Source of the DNA: Akkermansiaceae bacterium
Lineage (GTDB): Bacteria; Verrucomicrobiota; Verrucomicrobiia; Verrucomicrobiales; Akkermansiaceae
DNA length: 64,000 nt
Assembly (NCBI GenBank): GCA_021202525.1
Contig: JAJQCV010000028.1
Span: 18,305-82,304, forward strand
Direction of reading: 5' to 3'
The position numbers and the translations under genes were made by a program. Numbering within the stretch: the first letter of the stretch is position 1; each line of letters begins with the position of its first letter. Below, in pieces: positions 17,457 to 27,265 of this stretch. Below the pieces are notes generated by a model. The model ran no database searches, had not been told where the DNA came from, and worked only from the letters and a program-made list of their open reading frames with translations.

Positions 17457-18101
17457 CTACCTGGGCAGGATGCGCCGGAATCCGGCTACATGGCACCAGG
17501 TCAGCGCCTTCAGGCACTGTTCAATGGCCATGGCGTCCGAGGGAAGCTGGGGCCAGAGCCCGGCTTCCTTAAGTCCGGATTTGGCTATTTCCGCGGCTTT
17601 CCATTCACGGAACTGGGTAGGAATGGCGGAGAAGGTGAAGAAAGCCCAGCACGCCAGGCCTATGGCCAGGGCAATCTGGAATTTCAGCAGGCCCGCCGCT
17701 ATCATGCCCAGCAGAACCAGGCCGGTGAAAAAGGGAATCATCGTGGCGCGTGCGATAGCCGTTTTGCGGGCTTTTGCCGCCTCCGCGTTTTCCTTGACCA
17801 GGATGCTTAGCGCCCAGGTGTGGGCCACACAGGCCATCCGGCCTGCGGTCACCTTGCCTTCCCAGGCGGGCGGCAGGCTGATCAGGCCGTTTTCATCCAC
17901 GCCGGGTGTGCGGGCTTCCGCCAGTTTCCTCCGGCGTTTTTCCGCGCCGTCCAAACGGCGGATCAGCCCCACGGGACCGGGAAATCCCGGCAATTCGCGG
18001 GATTCATAAGTTCGCAGCGGAATGACGCCCTTGGTGAAGCGCAGCGCTGCAATGACGCCAAGCACCACCAGGGAAAGGAAAATCACTACTGCGAAAAGCA
18101 T
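17457..18101 (-). CDS. YugP-like membrane protein lacking the HExxH zinc-protease motif
   Basis: The ORF-track start at 18467 is too long and overlaps the divergent gene. The ATG at 18101 gives MLFAVVIFLSLVVLGVIAALRF, a normal first membrane helix, and a 214-residue protein. From memory its layout follows the neutral zinc metallopeptidase family Zn_peptidase_2 (B. subtilis YugP): an N-terminal helix, then LISLPPAWEGKVTAGRMACVAHTWALSIL, which lines up with the family stretch ending AAHEVGHALQ. Two membrane helices and SAIPTQFREWKAAEIAKSGL (compare LPVEFDASRRAL) come next, and then a C-terminal helix. The metal-binding HEVGH is HTWAL here, so the glutamate and second histidine are gone and it should be catalytically dead. 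Family assignment is by pattern memory and needs an HMM search. Confidence 0.55.
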   Translation of the reverse strand: MLFAVVIFLSLVVLGVIAALRFTKGVIPLRTYESRELPGFPGPVGLIRRLDGAEKRRRKLAEARTPGVDENGLISLPPAWEGKVTAGRMACVAHTWALSILVKENAEAAKARKTAIARATMIPFFTGLVLLGMIAAGLLKFQIALAIGLACWAFFTFSAIPTQFREWKAAEIAKSGLKEAGLWPQLPSDAMAIEQCLKALTWCHVAGFRRILPR

Positions 18102-18242
18102 AGGGTGATCTTTCGCATATCCCGCTTTTCCCGTCAATCTCCGCTCACGGCATGGGGCATGCCCGGTACAGGCTGGATTTGGATTGCTTTTGCGGAGTTT
18201 TTCGTGTAATTGCTGACCGCAATGGCGTACCTCCGGGAATGT

Positions 18243-18854
18243 ATGGGGAAATGGCTGCCCTTCGTTGTGATGGCGGCGGCGCTGGAGGCGTGCCCGGCCC
18301 AGGATGTAGCCAGCCCGGGCGCCTCGGAACTGGACCTGGATCTGGTCAGGTTGAAGAGCGGCCCCGCGGGCCGGCAGAGGGAAGCCATGAGAAGGGTGCT
18401 CCTGCTTGTGTACCTGAAGCAGAAGGAGGCCTGGCTGGCGGAATCCGCGGAAGATTCCTCCGTCCACCTGGCCGCGGAAATAGCCTTCCGGCGTTATCTT
18501 TCCTCCGTGGACGTATCTGCATGCCCGGAGGAATTCCAGCGCGCTTTCCGCCGTTATGCAGGGCTTCTGAACTCTTTTGAGGAAAAAAGCCTGAAGAGCG
18601 TCAAGGACTTCCCGGCCGTTCCCGTCCAGGAGGCCGGCAGAGAACTGTTCCGTGTATTGCTCAACTACCGTCTGGAACCGAACCTCCTTCTGGAGGAAAT
18701 GAAGGCCCTGGTGGATGAGGAAATTGAAGGCAAGGAGGACCTGTCCGTAGAGCGGATGACGGCCATCGTCCAGGAATTGAGGGAGTCCCTGCAGGCCGGA
18801 AAGCGTCCGTTTCCGGAAGAACGCTCCGCGGACGAGCTCGTGCCGGAGAATTGA
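18243..18854 (+). CDS. Exported helical protein of unknown function
   Basis: The ORF track begins at a TTG (18210). The ATG at 18243 (MGKWLPFVVMAAALEACPAQD) starts a good signal peptide, and CGGGAA just upstream may act as a weak ribosome binding site; an ATG at 18222 is also possible. The mature ~180 residues are mostly charged helices (for example RQREAMRRVLLLVYLKQKEAWLAESA). No domain was recognised. It is divergent from the YugP-like gene with a 141-bp gap and convergent with the Sel1-type gene, which ends 31 bp past this stop. Confidence 0.65.
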   Translation: MGKWLPFVVMAAALEACPAQDVASPGASELDLDLVRLKSGPAGRQREAMRRVLLLVYLKQKEAWLAESAEDSSVHLAAEIAFRRYLSSVDVSACPEEFQRAFRRYAGLLNSFEEKSLKSVKDFPAVPVQEAGRELFRVLLNYRLEPNLLLEEMKALVDEEIEGKEDLSVERMTAIVQELRESLQAGKRPFPEERSADELVPEN

Positions 18855-18885
18855 GCGTTTCCGGCATCAGTCAACCTGCGGAGCT

Positions 18886-19665
18886 TCAGGAAAGATCTTC
18901 GGAAATATTCTGAAACGCCTTCTCATCAATATTTTTTAAGGCCGATTTTACTTTTTCATTGGCAATCATGGATTTCAGAAGGAACCTGAACACAAATTCA
19001 TATTCAAATGAATCCAGCTCATGAATGTCTGTAAAGGAGGGAAACGGCTTGTCATCCCTGCCGAGCGCCCTCCGGTAGCGTTGGTAAAAGTCCGTTTTCT
19101 TCTCCGCTTCCGTTAAAGGAAAGATGTTCAACCGGTCCAGAGCGTAGAGGAGATAAAGGGCATTGGAATCATTGGCCTCCGCCGCCTGCCGGAAGAGGGC
19201 AAGGGCTCTTTGCTCGTCTGGTACAATATTGTACTTGTTGAATGATGAGTAAATGCAGCCCAATTCCCAAAGAGCGGGGCCGTAAGACTGCCCGGCGGCT
19301 TTAGTCAAATAGCTGAAAAGCTCCTCCTCCGGAAGATCAACATTATAATACACGTCCATTTGAACTGCCGGGTTTCCTCCCGTGTCGGCCGCTTTTTTCA
19401 GCCAGAACTCATAATCTTCAGAGAAGAGGCTCTCTTTGTCCATAAAGATATCCTTCGTCATCTGGAGCATGGCCGGCACATGCCCTCCCTGCGCCGCTTT
19501 TTGCAGAAGCTTGTCTCTCTGGACAAACCGCTGGGATGGAGATAACTCCATGTATTGCCGGTACAATTCCTCCGGCGAAGGTTCGCGGGAGGAAACCATT
19601 CCATAAATGCCCAGTGCCGCGGCAAGGAGGCAGCCGGAAATAATCAAGGCAGCTTTTATGTTCAT
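18886..19665 (-). CDS. Sel1-like-repeat membrane or exported protein
   Basis: The ATG at 19665 (MNIKAALIISGCLLAAALGIYGMVSS) gives a signal anchor, so it is preferred to the track start at 19743, which overlaps the neighbouring regulator gene. The 259-residue product holds loose Sel1/TPR-type repeats: KAAQGGHVPAMLQMTKDIF, KKAADTGGNPAVQMDVYYN, KAAGQSYGPALWELGCIYSS and QAAEANDSNALYLLYALD. The A-A-x-x-G-x-x-x-A spacing is typical. Sel1 proteins act as adaptor scaffolds; no partner is evident. It lies 47 bp beyond the stop of the SahR-like gene on the same strand, which may be read-through. Confidence 0.75.
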   Translation of the reverse strand: MNIKAALIISGCLLAAALGIYGMVSSREPSPEELYRQYMELSPSQRFVQRDKLLQKAAQGGHVPAMLQMTKDIFMDKESLFSEDYEFWLKKAADTGGNPAVQMDVYYNVDLPEEELFSYLTKAAGQSYGPALWELGCIYSSFNKYNIVPDEQRALALFRQAAEANDSNALYLLYALDRLNIFPLTEAEKKTDFYQRYRRALGRDDKPFPSFTDIHELDSFEYEFVFRFLLKSMIANEKVKSALKNIDEKAFQNISEDLS

Positions 19666-19712
19666 CAAAATATAAGCGTTGGTTCGGAATCTTTTTATCT
19701 GAAAAAGGCGGG

Positions 19713-20648
19713 TTACGGACGGTTGCCGTTCTCCCTCTTCCACGCGGCGGCCATCAGGGTCTGGAAATGGGGCGGCTCCGGCTCCCTGTCCACGATGTCC
19801 GTGTGAATGTTCCCGAATCCCGCTTCCTTCAGCATGCTCTCCAGGGCGGCGGGGGTAAAGCCCAGCCAGCGGTCCGCATACAGTTCCCGCGCCTCCTCCT
19901 GGCCGTGCTGGAGCAGGTCAAGAACGACCAGGCATCCGCCCGGTTTGAGGATGTTCCAGGCGGCTTCCAGCGCCTTGGCGGGCTTGTGCGCATGGTGCAG
20001 GGCCTGGCTGAGCAGGGCCAGATCCACCGTGCCGGGCTCAATGGGGGGGGATTCAATGTCTCCCAGACGGTATTCCAGATTGTCCAGACCGTGCTTGCGG
20101 GCCAGTTCCTGCCCCAGTTCCACCATGCTGGGGGAATTGTCCACCGCAATGACCCTTTTGGCGCTGGGGGAAATAAGCTGGGAGACGAATCCCTCTCCCG
20201 CCCCCAGGTCGGCGACAACGTCGTAATTCAGGATGCGGAGCAGCGCCCCGGCCAGCGCCTTCCATGAGCGGCCGGGGGCGTAATTCTTCCCCAGACGGCA
20301 CACCACTTCGTCAAAATAGGCCTGCGTGCGGTTTCTGCGCTTGTCCAGAATGACCTGGAGGGCCTTTTTGTCCGTCTCCGCCTCCGGCAGTTCCTCGCAG
20401 GCCTTCAGCGCTACGTTGTGCAGGTCGTCGGCCAGGGAAAGCGTGTAAAAGACGTTCTTGCCGGAGCGCGTGTCTTCCACCAGCCCTTCCTGCCGCAACT
20501 GGGCCAGCTGGGTGGAGATGCGGCTCTGCCCCATGCCGAGAATTTCCTGAAGTTCCGCAACGCTCAGGGATTCTTCATCCAGAACGTTGATGATGCGCAG
20601 ACGGGTGGGGTCTGTCAGGAGTTTTAGCGTTTTTAGGATTGACTTCAT
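19713..20648 (-). CDS. ArsR-family regulator fused to a SAM methyltransferase domain (SahR-like)
   Basis: The start at 20648 (MKSILKTLKLLTDPTRLRIINVL) matches the ArsR N-terminus, so the track start at 20699 is set aside. Residues 1-80 form a winged helix (SVAELQEILGMGQSRISTQLAQLRQEGLVEDTRSGKNVFYTL) without the usual metal-binding cysteines. Residues ~150-260 form a class I methyltransferase fold with SAM-binding motif VVADLGAGEGFVSQL. The fusion, and divergence from metK-ahcY, match what is known of SahR, the ArsR-family regulator that senses S-adenosylhomocysteine through its methyltransferase-like domain. A 28-bp imperfect palindrome lies in the 37-bp gap to metK. Function as an SAH-responsive repressor of the SAM cycle is inferred from family and context. 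Confidence 0.8.
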   Translation of the reverse strand: MKSILKTLKLLTDPTRLRIINVLDEESLSVAELQEILGMGQSRISTQLAQLRQEGLVEDTRSGKNVFYTLSLADDLHNVALKACEELPEAETDKKALQVILDKRRNRTQAYFDEVVCRLGKNYAPGRSWKALAGALLRILNYDVVADLGAGEGFVSQLISPSAKRVIAVDNSPSMVELGQELARKHGLDNLEYRLGDIESPPIEPGTVDLALLSQALHHAHKPAKALEAAWNILKPGGCLVVLDLLQHGQEEARELYADRWLGFTPAALESMLKEAGFGNIHTDIVDREPEPPHFQTLMAAAWKRENGNRP

Positions 20649-20659
20649 GGTGGAATAAT

Positions 20660-20687
20660 ATATCAACGAATCACGATTTATCGATAT
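20660..20687. promoter_or_regulatory. Candidate SahR operator overlapping the metK start codon
   Basis: The two arms ATATCAACGAATCA and CGATTTATCGATAT agree as an inverted repeat at 10 of 14 positions, centred at 20673.5. The site fills most of the 37-bp gap between the divergent start codons and its right end includes the A and T of the metK ATG. Binding there would block expression of metK and probably of the regulator itself. Confidence 0.55.
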
Positions 20688-21870
20688 GAGCAAAAACAAC
20701 CCTCACATCTTCACCTCGGAATCCGTGGGAGAAGGCCACCCGGACAAAGTGGCCGACTACATTTCCGACTCTATTTTAGACGCCTGCCTAGCTCAAGACA
20801 AAACTAGCCGCGTCGCGTGTGAAACCCTGGTGAAAAGCAACATGGTCATCATTGCCGGGGAACTGACGACCAAGGCGGTCATCAATCCGGAAAAAATCGC
20901 CCGCCAGGCCATTCGGGAGATCGGCTACTGCAACGGGAAGGATGACGACGTGTTCCATGCGGACACCGTCTTTTTCACGAACCTTCTCACGGAACAGTCT
21001 CCGGACATTGCGCAGGGCGTGGATGCCCGCGAGGTGAAGGGCAAGGGCCATGCGGAGCAGGGCGCGGGGGACCAGGGCATCATGTTCGGCTTTGCCACGA
21101 ACGAAACTCCGGAACTTCTCCCCGCCCCGATCGTGTTCGCCCACAGGATTCTCATTGAACTGGCCAAGCGCCGCAAGCGGGGCCATGTGGACTGGCTGCG
21201 CCCGGACTGCAAGTCCCAGGTGGCCGTGGCCTATGGCGAGGCCGGCCGCCCGGCCCATATTGAAAACGTGGTCATTTCCACCCAGCATACGGAGGACGTA
21301 AGCCATGAAACGATTTCCGACTACTGCAAAAAGCTGGTCAAAAGCGTCCTGCCTGAAGAACTGCTGGATGAAAAAACGGAATACTTCATCAACCCCACCG
21401 GCAAATTCGTGGTAGGCGGCCCCCATGGGGATTCCGGCCTGACGGGGCGCAAGATCATTGTGGACACGTACGGGGGCATGGGACGCCACGGTGGGGGTGC
21501 CTTCTCCGGCAAGGACCCGTCCAAGGTGGACCGCTCCGCCGCGTACATGTGCCGCTGGGTGGCCAAGCACATCGTGGCCGCCGGACTGGCGGACAAATGC
21601 GAGCTTCAGGTAGCCTACGCCATCGGCTACCCCACGCCGGTATCCATCCGCGTGGACACCTTCGGCACCGGAAAAGTGGCGGAAAACGTCATTGAAGACG
21701 CGCTGGAGGGCATCTTCTCCTTCAAACCCGCGGACATGGTCACCCAGCTGGACCTGCTGCGGCCCATCTACCGCCAGACCACCCATTACGGGCATTTCAC
21801 CAAGCCGGACCTCCCCTGGGAGACATTGGACGAAGCGCGCCTCGCATCCCTGAACAACCTCCTCCATTAA
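20686..21870 (+). CDS. metK: S-adenosylmethionine synthetase
   Basis: MetK makes S-adenosylmethionine from methionine and ATP in the cytoplasm. The 394-residue protein has the family blocks in order: [14 protein letters not shown] near the N-terminus, ATP-binding [12 protein letters not shown], and the triphosphate-loop [19 protein letters not shown]. It ends normally. Length is standard. It begins 37 bp from the divergent SahR-like gene, so its promoter must overlap that gene or the candidate operator. ahcY follows after 20 bp, forming a two-gene SAM/SAH-recycling operon. No SAM riboswitch was seen, in keeping with protein-based control. Confidence 0.98.
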   Translation: MSKNNPHIFTSESVGEGHPDKVADYISDSILDACLAQDKTSRVACETLVKSNMVIIAGELTTKAVINPEKIARQAIREIGYCNGKDDDVFHADTVFFTNLLTEQSPDIAQGVDAREVKGKGHAEQGAGDQGIMFGFATNETPELLPAPIVFAHRILIELAKRRKRGHVDWLRPDCKSQVAVAYGEAGRPAHIENVVISTQHTEDVSHETISDYCKKLVKSVLPEELLDEKTEYFINPTGKFVVGGPHGDSGLTGRKIIVDTYGGMGRHGGGAFSGKDPSKVDRSAAYMCRWVAKHIVAAGLADKCELQVAYAIGYPTPVSIRVDTFGTGKVAENVIEDALEGIFSFKPADMVTQLDLLRPIYRQTTHYGHFTKPDLPWETLDEARLASLNNLLH

Positions 21871-21890
21871 TCCATCACCAGACTGACAGC

Positions 21891-23306
21891 ATGTTTTCAG
21901 AAACGGAACACTACAAGGTGCGCGACATCAGCCTTGCCGGCTTCGGCCGCAAGGAGCTGGACATCGCCGAACATGAAATGCCCGGCCTGATGGCCGTGCG
22001 TGAAAAATACGCCGCTTCCCGGCCTCTGGACGGAGTGCGCATCATGGGCTCCCTGCACATGACCGTGCAGACCGCCGTACTCATTGAAACGCTCACGGCG
22101 CTGGGCGCCTCCGTCCGGTGGGCAAGCTGCAACATCTTTTCCACCCAGGACCATGCCGCCGCCGCCATCGCCGAATCCGGCACGCCCGTTTTTGCCTGGA
22201 AAGGGGAGACCCTCAAGGAATACTGGGACTGTACCTGGAAGGCCATGAACTTCCCCGGCGGCCTGGGGCCGCAATTGATTGTTGACGACGGCGGGGATGC
22301 CACACTGCTCATCCACCGCGGCTATGAAATGGAAAACGGATGCGACTGGGTGAACACCCCGTCCGAATCCGAGGAAGAACAGGTCATCAAGGACCTGCTG
22401 AAAAAAATCTCCGCGGAAACGCCGGGCATCTTCCACCGCTGGCTGCCTGAACTCAAGGGCGTTTCCGAGGAAACGACCACGGGCGTGCACCGCCTGTACC
22501 AGATGCAGGCCGCCGGAAGGCTTCTGATTCCCGCTATCAACGTGAACGACTCCGTAACCAAATCCAAATTCGACAACCTGTACGGCTGCCGCGAATCCCT
22601 GGTGGACGGCATCAAGCGCGCTACGGACGTGATGATCGCGGGCAAGGTGGCCGTGGTCTGCGGCTACGGAGACGTGGGAAAGGGCTGTGCGCAATCCCTG
22701 CGCGGCATGGGTGCCCAGGTGGTAGTGACGGAAGTCGATCCCATCTGCGCCCTCCAGGCCGCCATGGAAGGCTACCGCGTCCTGACGGTGGAGGACACGC
22801 TGGGCTGGGCGGACATTTACGTGACCACCACGGGCAACTGCAACATCATCCGCATTGAACACATGGAGAAAATGAAGGACCAGGCCATTGTGTGCAACAT
22901 AGGCCACTTCGACAATGAAATCCAGGTGCACAAGCTCCAGACCTACCCCGGCATCAGGCATCTGAACATCAAGCCGCAAGTGGACCGCTACACCTTCCCC
23001 TCCGGCAACAGCCTGTACCTGCTGGCGGAAGGCCGCCTGGTGAACCTGGGCTGCGCCACGGGCCATCCCAGCTTTGTGATGTCCAACAGCTTCGCCAACC
23101 AGGTTCTGGCCCAGCTTGAACTGTGGAACACCCGTGAAACCCGTTCCGTGGGCGTGGAAGTGCTGCCCAAGGTGCTGGACGAGGAAGTCGCCCGCCTGCA
23201 CCTGGACAAGATCGGCTGCAAGCTCACCGTCCTCAGCCCGGAACAGGCGGACTACATCGGCGTTCCCGTGGAAGGCCCCTACAAGCCGGACTTCTACCGG
23301 TATTAG
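21891..23306 (+). CDS. ahcY: Adenosylhomocysteinase (S-adenosylhomocysteine hydrolase)
   Basis: AhcY splits S-adenosylhomocysteine into homocysteine and adenosine, relieving product inhibition of methyltransferases. The 471-residue tetrameric enzyme type is recognised by [16 protein letters not shown], the NAD-binding [25 protein letters not shown] and the invariant C-terminal KPDFYRY, which reaches into the neighbouring subunit. The start used gives [16 protein letters not shown], normal for the family. It is 20 bp downstream of metK and probably under the same SahR-like control. The 471-residue length, longer than archaeal forms, fits the bacterial long type with an extra segment ([16 protein letters not shown]). 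Confidence 0.98.
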   Translation: MFSETEHYKVRDISLAGFGRKELDIAEHEMPGLMAVREKYAASRPLDGVRIMGSLHMTVQTAVLIETLTALGASVRWASCNIFSTQDHAAAAIAESGTPVFAWKGETLKEYWDCTWKAMNFPGGLGPQLIVDDGGDATLLIHRGYEMENGCDWVNTPSESEEEQVIKDLLKKISAETPGIFHRWLPELKGVSEETTTGVHRLYQMQAAGRLLIPAINVNDSVTKSKFDNLYGCRESLVDGIKRATDVMIAGKVAVVCGYGDVGKGCAQSLRGMGAQVVVTEVDPICALQAAMEGYRVLTVEDTLGWADIYVTTTGNCNIIRIEHMEKMKDQAIVCNIGHFDNEIQVHKLQTYPGIRHLNIKPQVDRYTFPSGNSLYLLAEGRLVNLGCATGHPSFVMSNSFANQVLAQLELWNTRETRSVGVEVLPKVLDEEVARLHLDKIGCKLTVLSPEQADYIGVPVEGPYKPDFYRY

Positions 23307-23349
23307 AACAGGACGGAGAAAACGGCCGTCCGTATTTCTCCTTGCATGG

Positions 23350-23382
23350 CCGCAGCCCCTTGTTGGTGGCTGCGGCAGTTTT
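23350..23382 (+). terminator. Intrinsic terminator after ahcY
   Basis: CCGCAGCC and GGCTGCGG form an 8-bp stem around a 10-nt loop, followed by CAGTTTTATG. A weaker hairpin GGACGG...CCGTCC at 23311-23331 comes first. The T-tract is short. Confidence 0.65.
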
Positions 23383-23555
23383 ATGTTCAATAATGCCGCA
23401 AGAGGGGAAACTCCTTTTTGCCTCTGCTTTTGCTGTCCCGTATTTCCTGGGAATAAAAATATCGCGCGTCCGTCAAACCGAATTCAGAAGAGTGAACGGC
23501 ATTCTTCCATGTCAGGAAAAACGGCGGTGATGAATCGGGAATATAACGTATTTGA

Positions 23556-23586
23556 AATAAAAAAGCGCCGGAAAATTCCGGCGCTT
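23556..23586 (-). terminator. Intrinsic terminator after the sulfatase gene
   Basis: AAGCGCCGG and CCGGCGCTT form a 9-bp perfect stem with loop AATTTT. On the minus strand the stem is followed by TTTATTT. It lies 29 bp past the sulfatase stop. Confidence 0.85.
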
Positions 23587-23614
23587 GGAAAGGAAGGATT
23601 GACGGACCGCCCCG

Positions 23615-25276
23615 TTACCAGGTGGCGTCAAATTTGGGAATGGGCGTACCTTTTCCTCCGGGACAGTTTTCCGGGACTTTGTAGGCTTTCCGGAGTTCCT
23701 GGTAGCGCTTCTTGAGCTGTTCCACGGTGGTTTTGTAGGCCGGATCGTCAATGACATTCTTCATCTGCATGGGGTCCTTCTGCATGTCGAAGAGCATCCA
23801 TTCGTCGCTTGTCCAGATGTAGGAAAGCGTGTAGCGGTCCGTCCGGATGCCGTCGTGGCGCGGAGCGTTGTGTTCGCCGGGATTCTCGTAGAAGCAGTAG
23901 TAAATGGCATCCCTCCATTGGTCCGGCTTCTTGTTCGTAAAGGCCGTCGGGAGCAGGGAAACGCCCTGGAACGTGTTCATGTTCTCCGGCGTGTCGGCCC
24001 CGGCCGCGGAGACGATGGTGGGGGCATAGTCGATGTTCTGCACCATCGTCTTGTTGCGCGTGCCCGCGGGAATCTTTCCGGGCCATTTCATGATGAGCGG
24101 CATGCGGAGTGATTCTTCAAAAATCCAGCGCTTGTCGTACATGCCGTGCTCGCCCATGTAAAAGCCCTGGTCCCCGCAATAGATGACCAGCGTGTCCTTG
24201 GAAAGGCCTTCCTTGTCCAGATACTGCATGAGGCGGCCGATGCTGTCGTCCACGGAAAGCAGGCAGCCCAGATAGTCTTCCATGTACGCGTGCCATTTCC
24301 ATTCGGCAAAGGCTTTCGGATCTTTCAGCTTGCCGGATTTCATGCCGTCCACCAGGGACTTGGTGCGCTTGGCGTAATAATCCGTCCACTTCTTCCGTTC
24401 TTCCGGCGTCATGCGGCCCAGTTCCCCCAGATCCCAGCCGTAGCCGGGGGAGACGATGTTTTTGCGCATCTCTTCCGGCACCTGGTCCTTGAGAACCTTG
24501 AGATCGGAATAGATCGCCATGTGTCTGGCGACGGTCTGCTGGTTTTTCTTCAGGAACTCCGGACGGTTGGCGTAATCGTCGTGGAAATTGGCGGGTGGTG
24601 TCAGCCGGGACGTGTTTACCTTGCCCAGGTGGCGCAGGGCGGGGCACCAGGCGCGGTGGGGAGCCTTGTGGCCCACCACGAGCAGGAAGGGCTTGTCCTT
24701 GTCGCGGTTCTCCAGCCACTGGATGGACTTGTCCGTCACGACGTCCGTGGCATATCCGGGAAAGCGCTTTGTCTGGCGTCCCTTGCCGTCCGGCTTGGGG
24801 ATGATGAAGTCCGGATTGTAATAGCTGCCCTGGCCGGGGAAAATTTCCCAGGTATCAAATCCGGTGGGGTTGGATTCCAAATGCCATTTCCCGAACAGGG
24901 CCGTCTGGTAGCCGGCCTTTTGCAGCATTTTCGGATAAGTCGGCTGGGAGCCGTCCAGAGGATGCTGGCCGTTGAAAACGAAACCGTTCATGTGGGAATG
25001 CCGCCCGGTCAGGATGCAGGCGCGCGACGGGCCGCACAGGGAATTGGCGCAATAGCTGCGGTCAAAAACCATGCCCTGTTTGGCCAGTTTGTTGAAATTG
25101 GGCAGGGCAACGGGGGAATCATGCTTGCTGGTGCCCAGCGTCTGGTAGGCGTGGTCATCCGTAATGATGAACAGGATGTTCGGCTTTTTATCCTTTCCGG
25201 ACGCAGTCTGCGCCATCAGGGGAGAGGCCGCCAGCAGGACCAGCGTTCCGGCGATGATGGTTTTTAGAGAGGTCAT
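23615..25276 (-). CDS. Exported S1-family sulfatase
   Basis: The ORF in the track runs to 25987, but the ATG at 25276 starts a signal peptide ([23 protein letters not shown]), giving 553 residues. Right after the signal comes [17 protein letters not shown], whose paired Asp bind calcium. The formylglycine motif follows in [12 protein letters not shown] (C-x-P-S-R form, matured from Cys). Further blocks are [19 protein letters not shown] and [18 protein letters not shown], typical of alkyl/aryl sulfatases of the S1 class. Export suggests a periplasmic or outer-membrane enzyme. In Akkermansia such enzymes remove sulfate from mucin glycans, so mucin desulfation is the likely role; exact linkage specificity cannot be told. 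It is a single-gene unit with its own terminator. Confidence 0.93.
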   Translation of the reverse strand: MTSLKTIIAGTLVLLAASPLMAQTASGKDKKPNILFIITDDHAYQTLGTSKHDSPVALPNFNKLAKQGMVFDRSYCANSLCGPSRACILTGRHSHMNGFVFNGQHPLDGSQPTYPKMLQKAGYQTALFGKWHLESNPTGFDTWEIFPGQGSYYNPDFIIPKPDGKGRQTKRFPGYATDVVTDKSIQWLENRDKDKPFLLVVGHKAPHRAWCPALRHLGKVNTSRLTPPANFHDDYANRPEFLKKNQQTVARHMAIYSDLKVLKDQVPEEMRKNIVSPGYGWDLGELGRMTPEERKKWTDYYAKRTKSLVDGMKSGKLKDPKAFAEWKWHAYMEDYLGCLLSVDDSIGRLMQYLDKEGLSKDTLVIYCGDQGFYMGEHGMYDKRWIFEESLRMPLIMKWPGKIPAGTRNKTMVQNIDYAPTIVSAAGADTPENMNTFQGVSLLPTAFTNKKPDQWRDAIYYCFYENPGEHNAPRHDGIRTDRYTLSYIWTSDEWMLFDMQKDPMQMKNVIDDPAYKTTVEQLKKRYQELRKAYKVPENCPGGKGTPIPKFDATW

Positions 25277-25363
25277 AGTGGTGAAGGATATAGAACGCAC
25301 GCACCATGTCAATGTCATAGGATTCCTTTTGCCGTGATTCTGCGTTATGGTACAATAATCTCC

Positions 25364-27262
25364 ATGTATTCCTCCTCTTTGGAAGATGCGCTGCGCCGGT
25401 TCGGCAAACGGGAATTCCGCCCCATGCAGCGGGAACTGATGGAATGTGCCCTGCGCGGCCGTTCCTGCATCGGCATCCTCCCCACGGGGTCCGGCAAAAG
25501 CCTTTGCTACCAGATTCCCGCAGTTCTGATGGACGGAGTGACTGTGGTGGTTTCCCCCCTCATTGCGCTGATGCGGGACCAGGTATCGGGACTGGAAAAA
25601 CTGGGCGTGGCCGCGGCGCGGTATGATTCCTCTCTGAGTGATGAAGAAAAGGAGGCCTTGATGGCTTCCTTGAAATCCGGCGGCGTCCGTCTGTTGTTCG
25701 CCGCTCCGGAATCCCTGGAATCTCCGTGGATGAAACAGGCGCTGGAGCATGTTTCTCCCGGCCTGTTCGTTGTGGACGAGGCCCATTGCCTGTCCGAATG
25801 GGGCCACAGTTTCAGGCCCGATTATCTGGGATTGCCGGATTTCTTCAAAAAATACGGCTTCCGGAGCGTCATGGCTCTTACGGCTACGGCTACGGAACGG
25901 GTCTGCCGCGATTTGTCCGGCCTGTTTGACGTGCAGGAGGAATGCGTCTTCCGGGCCGCTCCCTACCGGGAGAATATCCTCCGGCATGTGGAAGTTCTGC
26001 CGGAACGGGACAAAACAGCGCGGGTGATTGAATTTTTACGGAACGGCGCCCACCGTCCCGCCGTGGTCTATGCACGCACCCGGAAGGATGCGGAAAGCCT
26101 GTCCTATGAACTGGGTCGTGCCGGATTTGTCGCCAAATCCTATCATGCGGGCATGCCTCCGGAAACGCGTGCCGGGGTTCAGGATGACTTTTTGAAGGGG
26201 ACGGCGGACGTCCTTGTGGCAACGATCGCATTCGGCATGGGAATCGACAAGCCGGACGTGCGTTCCGTCATCCATTACCATCCGCCGTCCAGCCTGGAAG
26301 CCTATGTTCAGGAATCCGGCCGTGCGGGACGCGATGGACTGCCCTCGGCAAGCCTGGTGATGCTGTCTTCACGGGACGGCGTGGCGGTGGAAAACCGTTT
26401 GCGAGCTTCCGTACCGGACTGGTCCGGGGTGAAGGGGCTGCTTTCCTCTCTGGCGCCAAAGGGGGAGCATATTGTCTCCCTGTATGAGGCGTCTGCCGTT
26501 CATGACCTGCCTGATGTGGTTGTGGACAGGATTCTGTTTGATCTGAAACGCCGGGGGCTCCTGACGGAACGGGGGGCCGGATATAAATACTACAAGGTTC
26601 GCCCCTTGTTCCGCATGGAGGAAATATTGTGCGGGCGCGAAGAAGAGGAAGGCGCCTTTCTGCAATGGCTGGATGGCCACCGCGAAGGGCAAGTGCTGGA
26701 TTTGGCCGTTGAATGCGGGATTCCATGGGAAGAGGCGGCAGCTCGGCTTGAGGACCTGGGCCTTTCAGGTGAATGGAAAGTGGAACAAAGGCAAACGGCT
26801 TTGCTCCTCTATTCGGAAGGATTTCCCGTGAATGAGACTGTGGAGGAATTGATGCAGTACTTCACCGGCGCCCTGCATCATGGGCTGGAACGCTGGGAAC
26901 TCTGCGTTTCCGCCCTGACGGCGGAAGCCTGCCTCAACAGGAGGCTGGACGAATACTTCGGGTTTGAAAAGGCCGGGCCGTCCTGCGGCCATTGCCCTGC
27001 CTGCTGCCGCGCCGTGCCCGTGAAGATGGAGGCGGAAGAAGAAGAGCCGTGGACGGAGGAACTCCGCGGAGCGGTGATGGAACTGGCCGGTCAAAGAAAG
27101 GCCGCCCTGTCCCGGCCTTCCCAGATGACGCGGTTTCTGCTGGGGCTGGCGTCCCCGGCGGCCATGCGCTCCCGGCTGTGGGGACATCCCCTATATGGAG
27201 CCCTGGCGGAACGGAAGTGGGAAGACGTGTGGATTGAAGCGCGTGCCCTGATGGAGGAATGA
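25364..27262 (+). CDS. recQ: ATP-dependent DNA helicase RecQ
   Basis: RecQ is a 3'-5' helicase in recombination and fork repair. I start at the ATG 25364 ([22 protein letters not shown]) rather than 25334. The 632-residue protein has helicase motifs in order: motif 0 FRPMQRELM, Walker [29 protein letters not shown] (DEAH plus aromatic-rich loop), TATATE, and [11 protein letters not shown] zinc-binding region with four Cys follows ([12 protein letters not shown]...SCGHCPACC), then a winged-helix-like part. No clear HRDC domain is present at the C-terminus, which makes it somewhat shorter in domain content than E. coli RecQ. It sits alone, divergent from the sulfatase by 87 bp. Confidence 0.93.
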   Translation: MYSSSLEDALRRFGKREFRPMQRELMECALRGRSCIGILPTGSGKSLCYQIPAVLMDGVTVVVSPLIALMRDQVSGLEKLGVAAARYDSSLSDEEKEALMASLKSGGVRLLFAAPESLESPWMKQALEHVSPGLFVVDEAHCLSEWGHSFRPDYLGLPDFFKKYGFRSVMALTATATERVCRDLSGLFDVQEECVFRAAPYRENILRHVEVLPERDKTARVIEFLRNGAHRPAVVYARTRKDAESLSYELGRAGFVAKSYHAGMPPETRAGVQDDFLKGTADVLVATIAFGMGIDKPDVRSVIHYHPPSSLEAYVQESGRAGRDGLPSASLVMLSSRDGVAVENRLRASVPDWSGVKGLLSSLAPKGEHIVSLYEASAVHDLPDVVVDRILFDLKRRGLLTERGAGYKYYKVRPLFRMEEILCGREEEEGAFLQWLDGHREGQVLDLAVECGIPWEEAAARLEDLGLSGEWKVEQRQTALLLYSEGFPVNETVEELMQYFTGALHHGLERWELCVSALTAEACLNRRLDEYFGFEKAGPSCGHCPACCRAVPVKMEAEEEEPWTEELRGAVMELAGQRKAALSRPSQMTRFLLGLASPAAMRSRLWGHPLYGALAERKWEDVWIEARALMEE

Positions 27263-27265
27263 GGG

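Noticed and set aside
20649-20685. SAM riboswitch upstream of metK
   Set aside because: The gap is only 37 bp and an ArsR-type operator fills it; no room for a riboswitch.
21897-23390. 497-aa minus-strand ORF opposite ahcY
   Set aside because: A shadow of ahcY created by codon bias; no domain or start signal.
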